A DNA stretch of 64,000 bases, from the NCBI RefSeq assembly GCF_003015185.1, contig NZ_CP027860.1:434001-498000 (forward strand). The letters run 5' to 3'. The stretch is from Ahniella affigens. GTDB lineage: Bacteria > Pseudomonadota > Gammaproteobacteria > Xanthomonadales > Ahniellaceae. Below the pieces are notes generated by a model. It was not told where the DNA came from. It saw only the letters and a program-made list of their open reading frames with translations, and did no database searches. Below, piece by piece: positions 9,367 through 19,059 of this stretch; position 1 is the first letter of the stretch; each line of letters begins with the position of its first letter. The translations under genes were made by a program, and so were the position numbers.

Positions 9367-10746
9367 GTGGCGGCCCGGCGACCGTTATCCCTCCAAACGC
9401 GATTGCTCTGGACGGCCAGTATTGCACTGGCCGTCTTTCTGGGCGCGACCGGCTATGCGCTGGAGCAGGCCTATCGCAAGAGCCTGGCCCAGGCCATGCG
9501 CGATCGACTCGAAAGCTATGTGCTGAGTTATCTGTCTGGTTCCGACTTGACCGTCGGGGGCGAACTGATCCTGCCGGAAGTGCCGCCGGACGATCGATTC
9601 GAGCGGCCGCAGTCGGGTCTGTATGCGGGGGTGACCGGCGACCAGGTCAGCTGGCGTTCGCCGTCTGCGCTCGGGCGCGAACTGCCGTTTTCGATGCAGT
9701 TGGATCCGGGTCGAACACGATTCGAGGGGCCAATCCAGAGCAACGTGGGCGGTGTGTATGTGTTCTCGCGCGGCGTCGCGTGGGAGTTGCAGGACGGCAA
9801 AGAGGTGCGCCTGACGTTTCACGTTGCCGAGCACGAGTCGCAGTTCAAACGCCAGATCAACGTGTATCGGAACACGTTGCTGACGTACCTAGGCACCGCT
9901 GCGGTCGTGTTGTTTTCGGTGCAGTTCTTGATGCTGCTGTGGAGCCTGCGTCCACTGCGGCAGGTATCGAACGACCTCGAGCGCGTCGAGCGTGGCGAGC
10001 AGGAATCTCTGCCCGACCGCTATCCGCGTGAGCTTCGGCCGCTGACCCGTTCCATCAACGATGTGATCAGCAATGAGCGGGAACAGCGCACGCGCTATCG
10101 CAACACCCTGGGCGATCTGGCGCACTCACTGAAAACGCCTTTGGCAGTCATGCGCACAGCGCTTGATGAGCCGAGCGGTATTGACCAAGAGCACCGCGCC
10201 ACGTTGGCCGAACAAGTCCGGCGCATGGACGAGATCGTCGCCTATCAGTTGGCGCGTGCGGCGGCATCGGGGCATAGCACCTACTCGGCACCGTTGCCGA
10301 TCGAAAGCCATGCCGAATCGATCGTCAGCAGCCTCGAAAAAGTCTATGCCAGCCGCGGTGTGATCTGCGAGTTCGAAATCGAATCCGGTGCCCGCTTCTA
10401 TGGTGAGCAGGGCGATCTGATGGAGCTCTTGGGCAACCTGCTGGAGAATGCGTTCAAGTGGGCCAAAGATCGCGTGCTGTTGACCATTACGCAGCAAAAG
10501 CCGCAAGGATTCCGTCGTATTGGGCTGACGATCCAGGTCGAAGACAATGGGCCAGGCATTCCTGACGAAAAACGCGAGTTGCTCCTGAAGCGTGGTGTGC
10601 GTGGCGACGAACGGGTGCAGGGGCATGGCATCGGGCTCTCGATCGTCACCGATATCGTCAAGAGTTACCGTGGCGAATTGAGCGTGGACCAATCGGATGA
10701 ACTGGGTGGCGCGCGGTTCACGATCCGCTTCCCGCCGGTGATGTGA
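9367..10746 (+). CDS. phoQ: Sensor histidine kinase, PhoQ-type
   Basis: Inner-membrane sensor kinase, 459 residues, GTG start. Membrane segments lie at about 12-35 and 174-193 and enclose a periplasmic sensor domain of about 140 residues. A HAMP-like linker leads to the H-box, GDLAHSLKTPLAVM with H253. The N-box (LLGNLLENAFKWA), the G1 box (VEDNGPGIP) and a late G box (GHGIGLSIV) complete an intact ATPase domain. It presumably phosphorylates the regulator encoded immediately upstream. The periplasmic domain is not especially acidic, so Mg2+ sensing cannot be read from the sequence. Confidence 0.86.
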   Translation: MAARRPLSLQTRLLWTASIALAVFLGATGYALEQAYRKSLAQAMRDRLESYVLSYLSGSDLTVGGELILPEVPPDDRFERPQSGLYAGVTGDQVSWRSPSALGRELPFSMQLDPGRTRFEGPIQSNVGGVYVFSRGVAWELQDGKEVRLTFHVAEHESQFKRQINVYRNTLLTYLGTAAVVLFSVQFLMLLWSLRPLRQVSNDLERVERGEQESLPDRYPRELRPLTRSINDVISNEREQRTRYRNTLGDLAHSLKTPLAVMRTALDEPSGIDQEHRATLAEQVRRMDEIVAYQLARAAASGHSTYSAPLPIESHAESIVSSLEKVYASRGVICEFEIESGARFYGEQGDLMELLGNLLENAFKWAKDRVLLTITQQKPQGFRRIGLTIQVEDNGPGIPDEKRELLLKRGVRGDERVQGHGIGLSIVTDIVKSYRGELSVDQSDELGGARFTIRFPPVM

Positions 10747-10866
10747 CCCTGGGGAACCACAATTGCGAGCCGATCGCGCTGGTGATTGCGTCGGCGAGCG
10801 GGAAACGCGGCGCGCACCGGACGCTCGAATTGCGCGGGCCCAGAATTGGGGTTGTCCAGCAACGTG

Positions 10867-11340
10867 TTAGAAGCCAGGGAAGAAGATCCCGATCGCCGAG
10901 AACACCACCACAGCCAGCATTGCACTGAAGCCGATTGATGCGAGGATCGTAATGATCAACGTTGGCCAGGCGTGGCTCAACGTACCGAGCTCCGGATGGC
11001 TGCTGGCGCGGATGGCTGGCATCTGGCGCGCGTACGACCAGAGCACGGCAATCAATGTCAGGCCGGCGTAAACACTCGTCGTGCCGGCAAAGCTGTTGAG
11101 TGAGCGCACCAGCGGCACCGCCAGCACGCAAAGTGCGATGCCGCCGAGCAAGATCCATTTGGATCGGGCCAAGCGCCCTAACATGACCTCGTTGCTGCGG
11201 AGCATGTAGATCAGCGCAATCGGGCCTGCAAGGACGCCAACGAGCAACACTTGCCAAGGCAAGTAGAAGACTTTCGGGCCGAGGTCGATTTCCGGCGCTT
11301 CCGCCAGCCTTGATTGGGGCGCTTGAAACGGGTTACTCAT
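10867..11340 (-). CDS. Hypothetical multi-pass membrane protein
   Basis: The 157-residue protein has four hydrophobic segments (about 29-46, 62-80, 88-101 and 128-152) and a short N-terminal cytoplasmic stretch (MSNPFQAPQSRL). No family is recognised. A GGAG motif precedes the chosen ATG. It is the last gene of a leftward run with the YcaR-like gene and nadC; only 12 bases separate it from the nadC stop-to-start interval, so it is probably cotranscribed or has a promoter inside nadC. Confidence 0.6.
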   Translation of the reverse strand: MSNPFQAPQSRLAEAPEIDLGPKVFYLPWQVLLVGVLAGPIALIYMLRSNEVMLGRLARSKWILLGGIALCVLAVPLVRSLNSFAGTTSVYAGLTLIAVLWSYARQMPAIRASSHPELGTLSHAWPTLIITILASIGFSAMLAVVVFSAIGIFFPGF

Positions 11341-11352
11341 CAATGACTCCGG

Positions 11353-12210
11353 TCAGCCATCGATCCGGCCCAAGAGCCGCATTGACAGGTCGATAGCGCG
11401 GACGTGTTTGGTCAAAGCACCTACCGAAATGAAATCGACCCCAAGCGCTGCGACTGCCGCGAGTCGCTCCAGGCTCATGCTGCCGGAAACTTCCAGCTCG
11501 ACCTGGCCTTGCGCCAGCGCAACGGCGGCCTGCAAGTCGTCTGCGCTGAATTCATCGAGCATGATGCGGTCCGGTTTCGCGGCCAGAGCGAGCTGCAACT
11601 CGGCCAGCGATTCCACTTCGATCTCCACCATTCGCGTGCCGGCAATGGCCCGGGCTTTGGCGATGGCCGCCGCGATCGAGCCGGCCGCAGCGATGTGGTT
11701 TTCCTTGATCAGCACGGCGTCAAACAAGCCGATTCGGTGATTGCTGGCACCACCCACACGAACCGCATATTTTTGTGCATGCCGAAGCCCGGGCAGCGTT
11801 TTTCGGGTATCGAGAATCCGCGTCCGGGTGCCGCTGACGGCGTTCGCAAACTGCCGTGAGACGGTGGCCGTCGCCATCAGCGTCTGCAAGAAATTGAGTG
11901 CCGCGCGTTCGCCACTGACCAATGCTCGGACCGGGCCCGTCAGGCGCAGGAACACGTCATTGGCAGCCAGGTTGGCCCCTTCCTCGGCGAGCCATTCGCA
12001 CTTGACCCGGGGATCGATCGTCGCAAAGCAAGCCGCTGCCCACGCCTGGCCGCACATGACTGCGGGTTCGCGCGTCAGAACCTGCGCCCGGCCCCATTCG
12101 TCGGCCGGCAGCAATGCCGCGGTCAGGTCGCCGTCACCCAAATCCTCGGCCAAAGCCCGGGCGACATCCGCCGCGACCTGGGTCGCGTCCGGGCCAACCA
12201 CGCCGTTCAC
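11353..12210 (-). CDS. nadC: Nicotinate-nucleotide pyrophosphorylase (quinolinate phosphoribosyltransferase)
   Basis: Converts quinolinate and PRPP to nicotinate mononucleotide in de novo NAD synthesis. The 285 residues match the family. Visible signatures are EDLGDGDLT near the N-terminus, ERAALNFLQTLMATAT, the RILDTRKTLPGLR motif, the HRIGLFDAVLIKENH motif, and IMLDEFSADD then ELEVSGSM and DFISVGALTKHV at the C-terminus. The start is GTG, overlapping the stop of the upstream YcaR-like gene (GTGA), which implies translational coupling. Confidence 0.96.
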   Translation of the reverse strand: MNGVVGPDATQVAADVARALAEDLGDGDLTAALLPADEWGRAQVLTREPAVMCGQAWAAACFATIDPRVKCEWLAEEGANLAANDVFLRLTGPVRALVSGERAALNFLQTLMATATVSRQFANAVSGTRTRILDTRKTLPGLRHAQKYAVRVGGASNHRIGLFDAVLIKENHIAAAGSIAAAIAKARAIAGTRMVEIEVESLAELQLALAAKPDRIMLDEFSADDLQAAVALAQGQVELEVSGSMSLERLAAVAALGVDFISVGALTKHVRAIDLSMRLLGRIDG

Positions 12211-12479
12211 TTCGGGAAATCCGTGAACTGCAAGGTGCCGATGCCCTCTTCAGGCAACAGCACCGGAATGCCATCGCTGATCCGGTACAACACATCGCCA
12301 TCCTCCCGGATTAACGCATCGGAAACCGGCTCGGTAAGCTGATGACCATTGACCATGAGCGCCGTGCCTTGCGCAATTTCCCGGTTCAGAAACGCCAGTT
12401 GTGACTTGGTGGCCGTGCGCAGCGGCAATTTCTTCACCGGGCAGATCAACGTGCTGACAAATCGGGCATCCAGGGCCAT
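12207..12479 (-). CDS. Trm112/YcaR-like small protein (UPF0434)
   Basis: The 90-residue protein contains the LICPVKK start and the GD-LYRISDGIPVLLPEEG ending that typify the UPF0434/Trm112-like family. Only one of the zinc-binding cysteines seen in some relatives is present. The frame is open further upstream, but MALDARFVS gives the family N-terminus. It is coupled to nadC by a GTGA overlap. The biochemical role of this family in bacteria is not settled. Confidence 0.8.
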   Translation of the reverse strand: MALDARFVSTLICPVKKLPLRTATKSQLAFLNREIAQGTALMVNGHQLTEPVSDALIREDGDVLYRISDGIPVLLPEEGIGTLQFTDFPK

Positions 12480-12501
12480 GGGGCGAACTCCAAAGGTCGA
12501 A

Positions 12502-12518
12502 GCCGCTAAGATAGCGGC
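12502..12518. promoter_or_regulatory. Short perfect palindrome upstream of purE
   Basis: GCCGCTA-AGA-TAGCGGC lies in the 66-bp gap between the divergent YcaR-like gene and purE. It could be an operator or a hairpin, and nothing further can be said from sequence. Confidence 0.3.
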
Positions 12519-12545
12519 CCCGCCCGTCAAATTCATGGCTAAGCA

Positions 12546-13052
12546 ATGAGTGCAAGCAGCAAGATGCCTGTGGTCGGCGTGATCATGGGCTCCCGGTCCG
12601 ACTGGGACACCATGAAGCACGCCTGTGAAACGCTGGATCGCTTAGGCGTGCCCTATGAGCAGCGCGTGGTGTCCGCGCACCGCACGCCAGACCTGTTGTT
12701 CCAATATGCCGAAGGCGCTCGTGCCCGGGGCATCAAGGTCATCATTGCTGGGGCAGGTGGCGCTGCGCACCTGCCGGGTATGGTGGCGGCCAAGACGTCG
12801 CTGCCGGTGCTTGGTGTACCCGTGCAATCAAAAGCCCTGAACGGGCTGGATTCGCTGCTGTCGATCGTGCAGATGCCCGCCGGCATTCCGGTCGGTACGC
12901 TGGCGATTGGCTCCAGTGGTGCGATCAATGCGGCGATTCTGGCGGCCTCGATTCTCGGCACCAACGAGTCCAGATTTGCCGCGGCGGTCGATGAGTTCCG
13001 TCGCTTGCAGACCGAGCAGGTGCTGAGCCGACCGGATCCGAGCCAGACATGA
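12546..13052 (+). CDS. purE: N5-carboxyaminoimidazole ribonucleotide mutase
   Basis: Class I PurE of purine synthesis, moving the carboxyl group of N5-CAIR to give CAIR. The 168 residues carry [10 protein letters not shown], the active-site SAHRTPD with H45, and [12 protein letters not shown]. It overlaps purK by four bases (ATGA), as is usual for the purEK pair, whose product supplies its substrate. Confidence 0.97.
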   Translation: MSASSKMPVVGVIMGSRSDWDTMKHACETLDRLGVPYEQRVVSAHRTPDLLFQYAEGARARGIKVIIAGAGGAAHLPGMVAAKTSLPVLGVPVQSKALNGLDSLLSIVQMPAGIPVGTLAIGSSGAINAAILAASILGTNESRFAAAVDEFRRLQTEQVLSRPDPSQT

Positions 13053-14182
13053 CCCGCGTCGGCATTCTAGGTGGCGGCCAACTCGCCCGCATGATGGCCC
13101 TGGCCGGGGCGCCGCTCGGGCTGCACTTCCGCGTGCTGGATGTCAGTCCTGAGGCCTGCGCGGCCCAGTTTGCACCGCTGATCGTGGCCGATTACACCGA
13201 TCGCGAGGCGCTTGCGCGTTTTGCCGAACAGGTCGATGTGGTGACGTTCGATTTTGAGAACGTGCCAGCCGAATCGGCGCAGTTCCTGGCCGAACGCCTG
13301 CCGGTGTTCCCGAACCCCAAAGCGCTGGCGATCGCCCAAGATCGATTGCACGAAAAGACGTTGTTCCGGGAGCTCGGCTTGGGGACGCCCGCGTTTGCGG
13401 CGGTCGACTCACTGGCCGATCTGCGCCACGCATGTGCTGAGATTGGCTTTCCTTGTGTGTTGAAGACGCGCCGGCTGGGCTACGACGGCAAAGGCCAGTA
13501 TCGCCTGAAGTCCGAAGCGGACATCGAACCGGCGTTTGCCGAATTGGGACGGGTGCCGCTGATTCTCGAAGCATTTGTGCATTTCCGTCGCGAAGTGTCG
13601 GTCGTTGCGGTGCGCTCTCGGCTTGGTGCGTTCAGCGCGTACCCGCTGACCCAGAACTGGCACGCGGACGGCATTCTGTCGGCCTCACTCGCGCCGGCGC
13701 CCCATGCCGAGCGTCTGGCCGCGCGCGCGTTCGCTGCCGCCCAGAAGCTCGCCGATCAACTCAACTATGTCGGCGTGTTTGCGCTGGAGTTGTTTGACAT
13801 CGGTGACGATCAGTTCCTGGTCAACGAAATGGCACCGCGGGTCCACAACTCCGGGCACTGGACTCAAGAAGGCGCGCTCACCAGTCAGTTTGCGAATCAT
13901 CTGCGAGCCGTCGTCGGGCTGCCGCTCGGCAGCACTGAATTGCTGGCGCCGACGGTCATGTTGAACTGGGTCGGTACGCTCCCCGCGCGCGAACCTGTGC
14001 TCGCCTATCGGCGCGGCTATTTTCACGATTACGGCAAGTCGCCACGCGCCGGCCGGAAAGTGGGGCATGCGAACATCGTTGCCGACAACCTGCCACAACT
14101 GGCCGACGCATTGGCGTCGCTCGGTCAGGCACTGGACCGCGAGACCCAGATCGCGCCGGTGCTGCAAGCGTTGAGGTCCTAG
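13049..14182 (+). CDS. purK: N5-carboxyaminoimidazole ribonucleotide synthase
   Basis: ATP-grasp enzyme making N5-CAIR from AIR, bicarbonate and ATP. The 377 residues show the N-terminal [11 protein letters not shown], the ATP-grasp [15 protein letters not shown] and the [14 protein letters not shown] motif. Overlapping ATG/TGA links it to purE. Its TAG stop lies inside the left terminal inverted repeat of the element at 14178-14344, so the final codons may have been altered by that insertion; the C-terminus still looks to be of normal length. Confidence 0.96.
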   Translation: MTRVGILGGGQLARMMALAGAPLGLHFRVLDVSPEACAAQFAPLIVADYTDREALARFAEQVDVVTFDFENVPAESAQFLAERLPVFPNPKALAIAQDRLHEKTLFRELGLGTPAFAAVDSLADLRHACAEIGFPCVLKTRRLGYDGKGQYRLKSEADIEPAFAELGRVPLILEAFVHFRREVSVVAVRSRLGAFSAYPLTQNWHADGILSASLAPAPHAERLAARAFAAAQKLADQLNYVGVFALELFDIGDDQFLVNEMAPRVHNSGHWTQEGALTSQFANHLRAVVGLPLGSTELLAPTVMLNWVGTLPAREPVLAYRRGYFHDYGKSPRAGRKVGHANIVADNLPQLADALASLGQALDRETQIAPVLQALRS

Positions 14183-14344
14183 TGTCCTGTCCCGCAAATA
14201 ACGCGAATAAATTTCTCGCCGATCGAGCCCATGCTGCGTTGGGCGTCGTCGCCGTAGTAACCACGACGTCTCCTAATCCCGCCTTGCCTTCGCTCGAAAT
14301 TCTTCCAAATCTATTACAAGCTAATTGCGGGACAGGACTCTAGG
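14178..14344. mobile_element. MITE-like element with 20-bp terminal inverted repeats
   Basis: The 20-bp ends at 14178-14197 and 14325-14344 are inverted repeats matching at 19 of 20 positions (core GTCCTGTCCCGCAA). The 167-bp element has no transposase. On the minus strand its interior reads as an open frame of about 40 codons ending in a TAG within the left end, so it may be a remnant of a coding element. The outermost bases CCTAG/CTAGG suggest insertion at a TA or CTAG target. It exactly fills the gap between the purK stop and the ptsN start. Confidence 0.65.
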
Positions 14345-14800
14345 ATGGCAGGCCGTTTGCGGCGCGCGTTGACCGAAGCGCGGATCAATTTGAACTCGAA
14401 GGCAGGCAATGCCGAGGCGATTCTGGCTGAGCTGGGTCGGTTGATGGCGGTCAATCCGGCGGAAACCGGGTCATTTCATCAGGCCTTGCTGGATCGTGAA
14501 CACACCGGCTCGACGGCGCTCGGTAACGGCGTCGCGGTCCCGCACGCTCGGGTTGCTGGGGTGGCGGAGATTCGGGCGGCGTTCGTGCGAACCCAGAACC
14601 CCATTGGCTTTGCATCGCCGGACGGTGAGCCCGTCGATTTGTTCTTCGGGCTGATTGTGCCCGTGCACGCCAATACGGAACATTTGGAATTGCTGGCCGA
14701 GATCGCTGAACTCCTGTCCGAGTCCGATGCGCTGGACCGCTTGCGTCGGGCCAAAAGTGCCGCCACGATTCAGGCGACCTTGCTGGAGCCTTCCGCGTGA
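14345..14800 (+). CDS. ptsN: PTS IIA-Ntr protein
   Basis: Regulatory PTS phosphoacceptor, 151 residues. The fold is recognised from [15 protein letters not shown] with the phosphorylated His, followed by [28 protein letters not shown]. It accepts phosphate from the HPr and EI encoded downstream and in other bacteria regulates K+ transport and nitrogen or phosphate responses. The start codon follows immediately after the right end of the TIR element, leaving no clear native leader. The usual upstream neighbours rpoN and hpf are absent. Confidence 0.9.
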   Translation: MAGRLRRALTEARINLNSKAGNAEAILAELGRLMAVNPAETGSFHQALLDREHTGSTALGNGVAVPHARVAGVAEIRAAFVRTQNPIGFASPDGEPVDLFFGLIVPVHANTEHLELLAEIAELLSESDALDRLRRAKSAATIQATLLEPSA

Positions 14801-15750
14801 ATCGACAGATCACTGCCCGCGAGCTGTTCGACCAGATCCATGAGCGCCTCAAGTTGCGCTGGGTGGGCGGGCACAAAGGCGATAGCCGCGTGCTGGAGGC
14901 GGGCGAGAACCTGGCCCGGCGGCCCTCGCTCGTGGGGTACTTGAATATCATTTACCCGAACAAGGTCCAGATCGTCGGCATCGACGAGGTCAAATACCTC
15001 GATGAACTGGATTCCCGCCAGCGGTGGGAAACCATCGCGAAGATCATCCGCAAGGCGCCGACTGCGATCATTGTGACGCGCGATCAGGCGGTGCCGAGTG
15101 ATTTGCGCGAAGCGGCCGAAGAATCGAATACCCCGGTCTGGGTGTCGGGCAAACGCGGACACGAGATCCTCACGTTCGTGCAGTACCACCTGAGTCGCGC
15201 ACTCGCCAACAATGTCTCCATGCACGGCGTGTTCATGGAGGTGTATTCCATCGGCGTGCTGATCACGGGCGATGCGGGTTCTGGCAAGAGCGAACTCGCT
15301 TTGGAACTGATCACCCGCGGCCACCGCCTGGTGGCTGACGATGCGCCTGAGTTCACGCTGATCGCGCCCGATGTGATCGACGGCACTTGCCCCGAAATGC
15401 TGCAGGATTTGCTGGAAGTGCGTGGCCTTGGCATCTTGAATGTGCGCCAGATGTTTGGTGAAACGTCGGTCAAGAAGAACAAGTATCTGCGCCTGATCGT
15501 GCATCTCGGGCGCATGGAGGACGTGCACGCCAACGACGGGATGGCGCGCATCACCGGCGTCACGAGCACGCAAACCGTGATGGATGTGGAAGTGCCCCGA
15601 ATCGTGATTCCGGTCGCGCCCGGTCGCAACCTCGCGGTACTGGTCGAAGCGGCAACGCGCAGTTTCATTTTGCGCAGCAAAGGCATTGATCCCGCGCAAA
15701 CGTTCATTGATCGCCAAGCACACCAAATGCGCAGACAAACGCCATGGTAG
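14797..15750 (+). CDS. hprK: HPr kinase/phosphorylase
   Basis: Bifunctional enzyme phosphorylating and dephosphorylating HPr on Ser46. The 317 residues carry the HprK N-terminal domain, H143 (MHGVFMEVY), the Walker A GDAGSGKS (158-165) and the family signature [17 protein letters not shown] (about 206-222). The GTG start overlaps the ptsN stop by four bases. In proteobacteria this gene usually sits in just such a cluster and regulates the PTS rather than sugar uptake. Confidence 0.95.
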   Translation: MNRQITARELFDQIHERLKLRWVGGHKGDSRVLEAGENLARRPSLVGYLNIIYPNKVQIVGIDEVKYLDELDSRQRWETIAKIIRKAPTAIIVTRDQAVPSDLREAAEESNTPVWVSGKRGHEILTFVQYHLSRALANNVSMHGVFMEVYSIGVLITGDAGSGKSELALELITRGHRLVADDAPEFTLIAPDVIDGTCPEMLQDLLEVRGLGILNVRQMFGETSVKKNKYLRLIVHLGRMEDVHANDGMARITGVTSTQTVMDVEVPRIVIPVAPGRNLAVLVEAATRSFILRSKGIDPAQTFIDRQAHQMRRQTPW

Positions 15751-16667
15751 ACCAGACGCTTCGCTTTACGCCGCCGCCCTTGGGTCGCAATGGTTCGACC
15801 GCCGGTTCGGGCGAGCGCTTGATCGTGCTGAGTGGCCTGTCTGGCAGCGGCAAGACGGTCGCACTGCGGACGCTGGAGGATCTGGATTATTACTGCGTCG
15901 ACAATTTGCCGACGGCATTGATGCCGGCGCTGGTCGATGCGGTGCGCAATGGCCAGCCGGGGCGCTATCCGAAGATTGCGGTCGGTGTCGACGTGCGCAA
16001 TCGCGCCGAAGATCTCAACCGTCTGCCCGAAATGCTCGCCACGATGGCGCACAAAGGCATTGCGTATCAGCTGATTTTTCTCGATACCCGCGACGAGATC
16101 TTGCTGAAGCGGTTCTCCGACACGCGACGGCGGCATCCACTCACGGCCGACGGCATCGCATTGAACGACGCGATTGCCCTGGAGCGCAAGTTGCTGCGTC
16201 CGCTATCGGCGATCGCCGATCAGGTGATCGACTCGTCCGATTTGAATGTGCACCAATTGCGCCGCCTGATTGCGACCGAGTTCGGTGGCAGCAGTTCGCA
16301 AACCTCGCTGCTGTTCGAATCATTCGCCTACAAGAAAGGCGTGCCGAGCGACGCCGATTTTGTGTTCGACGCGCGTTGTCTGCCGAATCCGCACTGGGAC
16401 CCGACGCTGCGACCGCTGTCTGGCCGTGATGCCGCGATCCGGAAGTATTTTGGTGATTTGCCGGAAGTGCAGAATTACTTCGAGCAGGTGCGCAGTTTTC
16501 TCGCAACGTGGTTGCCACGATTTGAGGCGGACCAACGCAACTACATCACGGTTTGCATTGGTTGTACGGGCGGCCGACACCGATCGGTCTATATCGCCGA
16601 GCAGTTGGCCGAAGCCTTTCGTGCGCAGCGTGAGCATGTGATGACCTTTCATCGGGAGCTGGAATGA
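15744..16667 (+). CDS. rapZ: RapZ (YvcJ family) nucleotide-binding RNase adapter
   Basis: The 307-residue protein has a Walker A motif GLSGSGKT (31-38), the DNLPTALMP segment, and the conserved C-terminal [16 protein letters not shown]. In enterobacteria RapZ binds small RNAs and steers RNase E to control glmS; whether that holds here is unknown. It overlaps hprK by seven bases and the IIA gene by four, in one operon. Confidence 0.94.
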   Translation: MVDQTLRFTPPPLGRNGSTAGSGERLIVLSGLSGSGKTVALRTLEDLDYYCVDNLPTALMPALVDAVRNGQPGRYPKIAVGVDVRNRAEDLNRLPEMLATMAHKGIAYQLIFLDTRDEILLKRFSDTRRRHPLTADGIALNDAIALERKLLRPLSAIADQVIDSSDLNVHQLRRLIATEFGGSSSQTSLLFESFAYKKGVPSDADFVFDARCLPNPHWDPTLRPLSGRDAAIRKYFGDLPEVQNYFEQVRSFLATWLPRFEADQRNYITVCIGCTGGRHRSVYIAEQLAEAFRAQREHVMTFHRELE

Positions 16668-17056
16668 GTGTCGGGGTGTTGGTGGTGACGCATCCTCATG
16701 TGGGCCCGGGCATTCTGTCCGCGGCGCGTGGGGTGCTCGGTCCGTTGCCGCTGAAAACGGCGGCAGTGGAAGTCGGTTTCGGTGAGCCGGTCGATCAGGC
16801 GCTGGCGCGTGCCAGTGCGGCCGTCCGCGATCTGGAACAAGGTGCCGGCGTGCTCGTGCTGACCGACTTGTACGGTGCGACGCCGAGCAATATTGCCGCG
16901 AAGCTTGCGAACCTGGGTTGCCGCATCCGCCGGATATCCGGTCTCAATCTCCCGATGTTGCTACGAATCATGAATTACCCGGAACAGAGTCTGGACGAAT
17001 TGATCAGCACGGCCACCGCAGGGGCCCGCAACGGTGTGGTGGTGGATCATGGCTGA
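16664..17056 (+). CDS. PTS mannose-family IIA component (regulatory)
   Basis: The 130-residue EIIA-Man domain has the phosphoacceptor H10 in VVTHPHVGPG and the typical LTDLYGATPSN. No IIB, IIC or IID gene lies near, so it most likely acts as a regulatory phosphate sink rather than in sugar import. It overlaps rapZ (ATGA) and runs eight bases into ptsH. Confidence 0.9.
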   Translation: MSVGVLVVTHPHVGPGILSAARGVLGPLPLKTAAVEVGFGEPVDQALARASAAVRDLEQGAGVLVLTDLYGATPSNIAAKLANLGCRIRRISGLNLPMLLRIMNYPEQSLDELISTATAGARNGVVVDHG

Positions 17057-17318
17057 GCGCGAACTGACGATTTCGAACAAACTCGGTCTGCATGCACGCG
17101 CGTCGGCAAAGCTGGTGCAGCTCGCCTCGCGCTACAAAGCGGCGGTGTTCATCAGTGCCCGTGGTCGCGAGGTCAATGCGAAGAGCATTATGGGTCTGAT
17201 GCTGCTCGCGGCACCCAAAGGCACACCAATCAAGCTGCGCACCGATGGCGAGGATGCCGACGCGGCGCTCGCTGCCGCGGTCGACTTGTTCGAACGCAAG
17301 TTCGACGAGGGGGAATAG
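17049..17318 (+). CDS. ptsH: HPr phosphocarrier
   Basis: The 89-residue protein has the active-site H15 (NKLGLHARAS) and the regulatory S46 (NAKSIMGLM). Both the EI-dependent and the HprK-dependent phosphorylation sites are therefore intact. The ATG at 17049 gives the standard MAERELTI N-terminus and is preceded by GGTGG; the frame is open five codons further upstream. It overlaps the IIA gene. Confidence 0.95.
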   Translation: MAERELTISNKLGLHARASAKLVQLASRYKAAVFISARGREVNAKSIMGLMLLAAPKGTPIKLRTDGEDADAALAAAVDLFERKFDEGE

Positions 17319-17321
17319 GCG

Positions 17322-19046
17322 ATGCGCAATGAGCTCGAGGGTCAATTTGCTGCCAAAGGCATGGCACTCGGGCATGCGCGCGTCATTTATTCGGCAAGTT
17401 TCGACGTCGAGGAGGAGCCGCTTGCGCATGGCGGCATTCCGAACGAGGTCAAACGATTCGAGGAAGCGCTGAAAGTTGCCCGAGCCGAACTGGCCGCATT
17501 GACCGACAAGCTCTCGGGCGCGTTGGCACGAGATATGGCCGAAATCATCGACGCGCATGCGTTGATTCTGGATGACCCTGAGTTCACCGACGGCGTCGTG
17601 CAACTGATCCGGCGCGAAACGCTCCGCGCGACGTCGGCATTGCGCCGGCAGCGCGATATGCTCGCGGCGGCATTCGAGGCGATTGAAGACCCGTACCTGC
17701 GGGCGCGCCGCGACGATCTCGATCACGTGGTCTCGCGCGTGTTTGCCGCCTTGCAGCGTGGCGGTGCCGAGCCGGAGCGCAAGCCCAAGGCGGTCGATGA
17801 GATTCTGATCTGCGAAACCATTGCACCAGCCGACCTGGCAGCCTTGGTCGAGCAAGGGCTGAAAGGCGTGGTGGCGACCGCCAGCAGCCCGTATTCGCAT
17901 ACGGCCATTCTGGCGCGAAGCTTTGGCATCGTCATGGTGTGCGGCGCCCGAGCGGCGCTCAATGTCGTCCATGACGGCGATCTGGTCCTGCTCGATTCGG
18001 AGCATGCTCTGGTTCTGATCAATCCGGACGCGATCGATCTGTCACGTTTTCGCGCGCATCAGCGCGAAGCGGAAAAAGAAGAGCGCCGCCGCGCCAAACA
18101 GCGCGTGCAGGAAGCACGCACGCGTGACGGGCACCTGCTCAGCCTGTTTGTGAACGCCGAAGACACCGAAACGATTGCTCGAGCCCGGCGCAATGGGGCC
18201 GCGGGCGTCGGGCTCTTCCGCACGGAGTTCCTGTTTCTGCGCCAGCGCGAATTGCCGAGTGAGGAGGAGCAGTTCAAGGTCTATCGTGACGCCGTCATCG
18301 CGATGGCTGGCAAGCCGGTGACGTTCCGGACGCTGGATCTCGGTGCCGACAAGGCGTTTGGCGGTCCGCTGGAAGTGGCCCGTGAAGAGAATCCAGCGCT
18401 CGGGCTTCGCGGTATTCGACTGTCGCTGCAACGCAAACATTTGTTTATCGCGCAGCTGCGGGCGATCTTGCGAGCCTCGGGATTCGGCCCGATTCGCATC
18501 CTGCTGCCGATGATTTCGGCCATCGAGGAAGTCCGCGAAGCCCGTGCATTGATCGAAGAAACGATGGCGGACTTGCGTCGCGCCCGCGTGCCTTTGGCCG
18601 AGCAGATCCCACTCGGCGTCATGATTGAAGTGCCAGCAGCCGCACTGATTTCGAACGAGCTGGCACGTTATGCCGAGTTTTTCGCGATCGGCAGCAATGA
18701 CCTCGCGCAGTATGTGTTGGCGGCCGATCGCAACAACTCGCAGGTTTCATTGGCCTACGATCCCATGCATCCGGCATTTGTGCGGCTTCTGTATCTGGTG
18801 GCAGACAGTGCCCGCCAGGCGAAGCGACCGCTGAGTGTCTGCGGTGAGATCGCTGGCGATCCGCGCTATACCCCGTTGCTGATCGCACTCGGCATCAGCG
18901 ACTTTTCCATGCACTTGAACGCCATCAATGACGTTCGCGACGCTGCCGCCAAGCTCAGTCGCAAGCAGCTCCGAGGCCGTCTCGCGCGCGTGCTGCACGC
19001 AGGCGATCGCGAGGAATTGCAGTCCGCCCTGAAACTTCTGTCCTGA
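17322..19046 (+). CDS. ptsI: PTS enzyme I (phosphoenolpyruvate-protein phosphotransferase)
   Basis: Transfers phosphate from phosphoenolpyruvate to HPr. The 574 residues include the phosphorylated H193 in SSPYSHTAILARS, the GLFRTEFLF motif and the C-terminal PEP-binding barrel (FAIGSNDLAQYVLAADRNN, PLSVCGEIAGDP with the catalytic Cys). The usual GG before the phospho-His motif is replaced by ASSP, a mild oddity. It starts three bases after ptsH and ends the PTS operon. Confidence 0.95.
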   Translation: MRNELEGQFAAKGMALGHARVIYSASFDVEEEPLAHGGIPNEVKRFEEALKVARAELAALTDKLSGALARDMAEIIDAHALILDDPEFTDGVVQLIRRETLRATSALRRQRDMLAAAFEAIEDPYLRARRDDLDHVVSRVFAALQRGGAEPERKPKAVDEILICETIAPADLAALVEQGLKGVVATASSPYSHTAILARSFGIVMVCGARAALNVVHDGDLVLLDSEHALVLINPDAIDLSRFRAHQREAEKEERRRAKQRVQEARTRDGHLLSLFVNAEDTETIARARRNGAAGVGLFRTEFLFLRQRELPSEEEQFKVYRDAVIAMAGKPVTFRTLDLGADKAFGGPLEVAREENPALGLRGIRLSLQRKHLFIAQLRAILRASGFGPIRILLPMISAIEEVREARALIEETMADLRRARVPLAEQIPLGVMIEVPAAALISNELARYAEFFAIGSNDLAQYVLAADRNNSQVSLAYDPMHPAFVRLLYLVADSARQAKRPLSVCGEIAGDPRYTPLLIALGISDFSMHLNAINDVRDAAAKLSRKQLRGRLARVLHAGDREELQSALKLLS

Positions 19047-19059
19047 CCCGGATCCATCC

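Noticed and set aside
13956-14264. 102-codon minus-strand frame covering the purK end and the TIR element
   Set aside because: It runs antisense through purK and has no transposase resemblance.
14770-15738. 322-codon minus-strand frame opposite hprK
   Set aside because: Antisense to a gene with intact Walker A and signature motifs; His/Arg-rich composition and no start signal.
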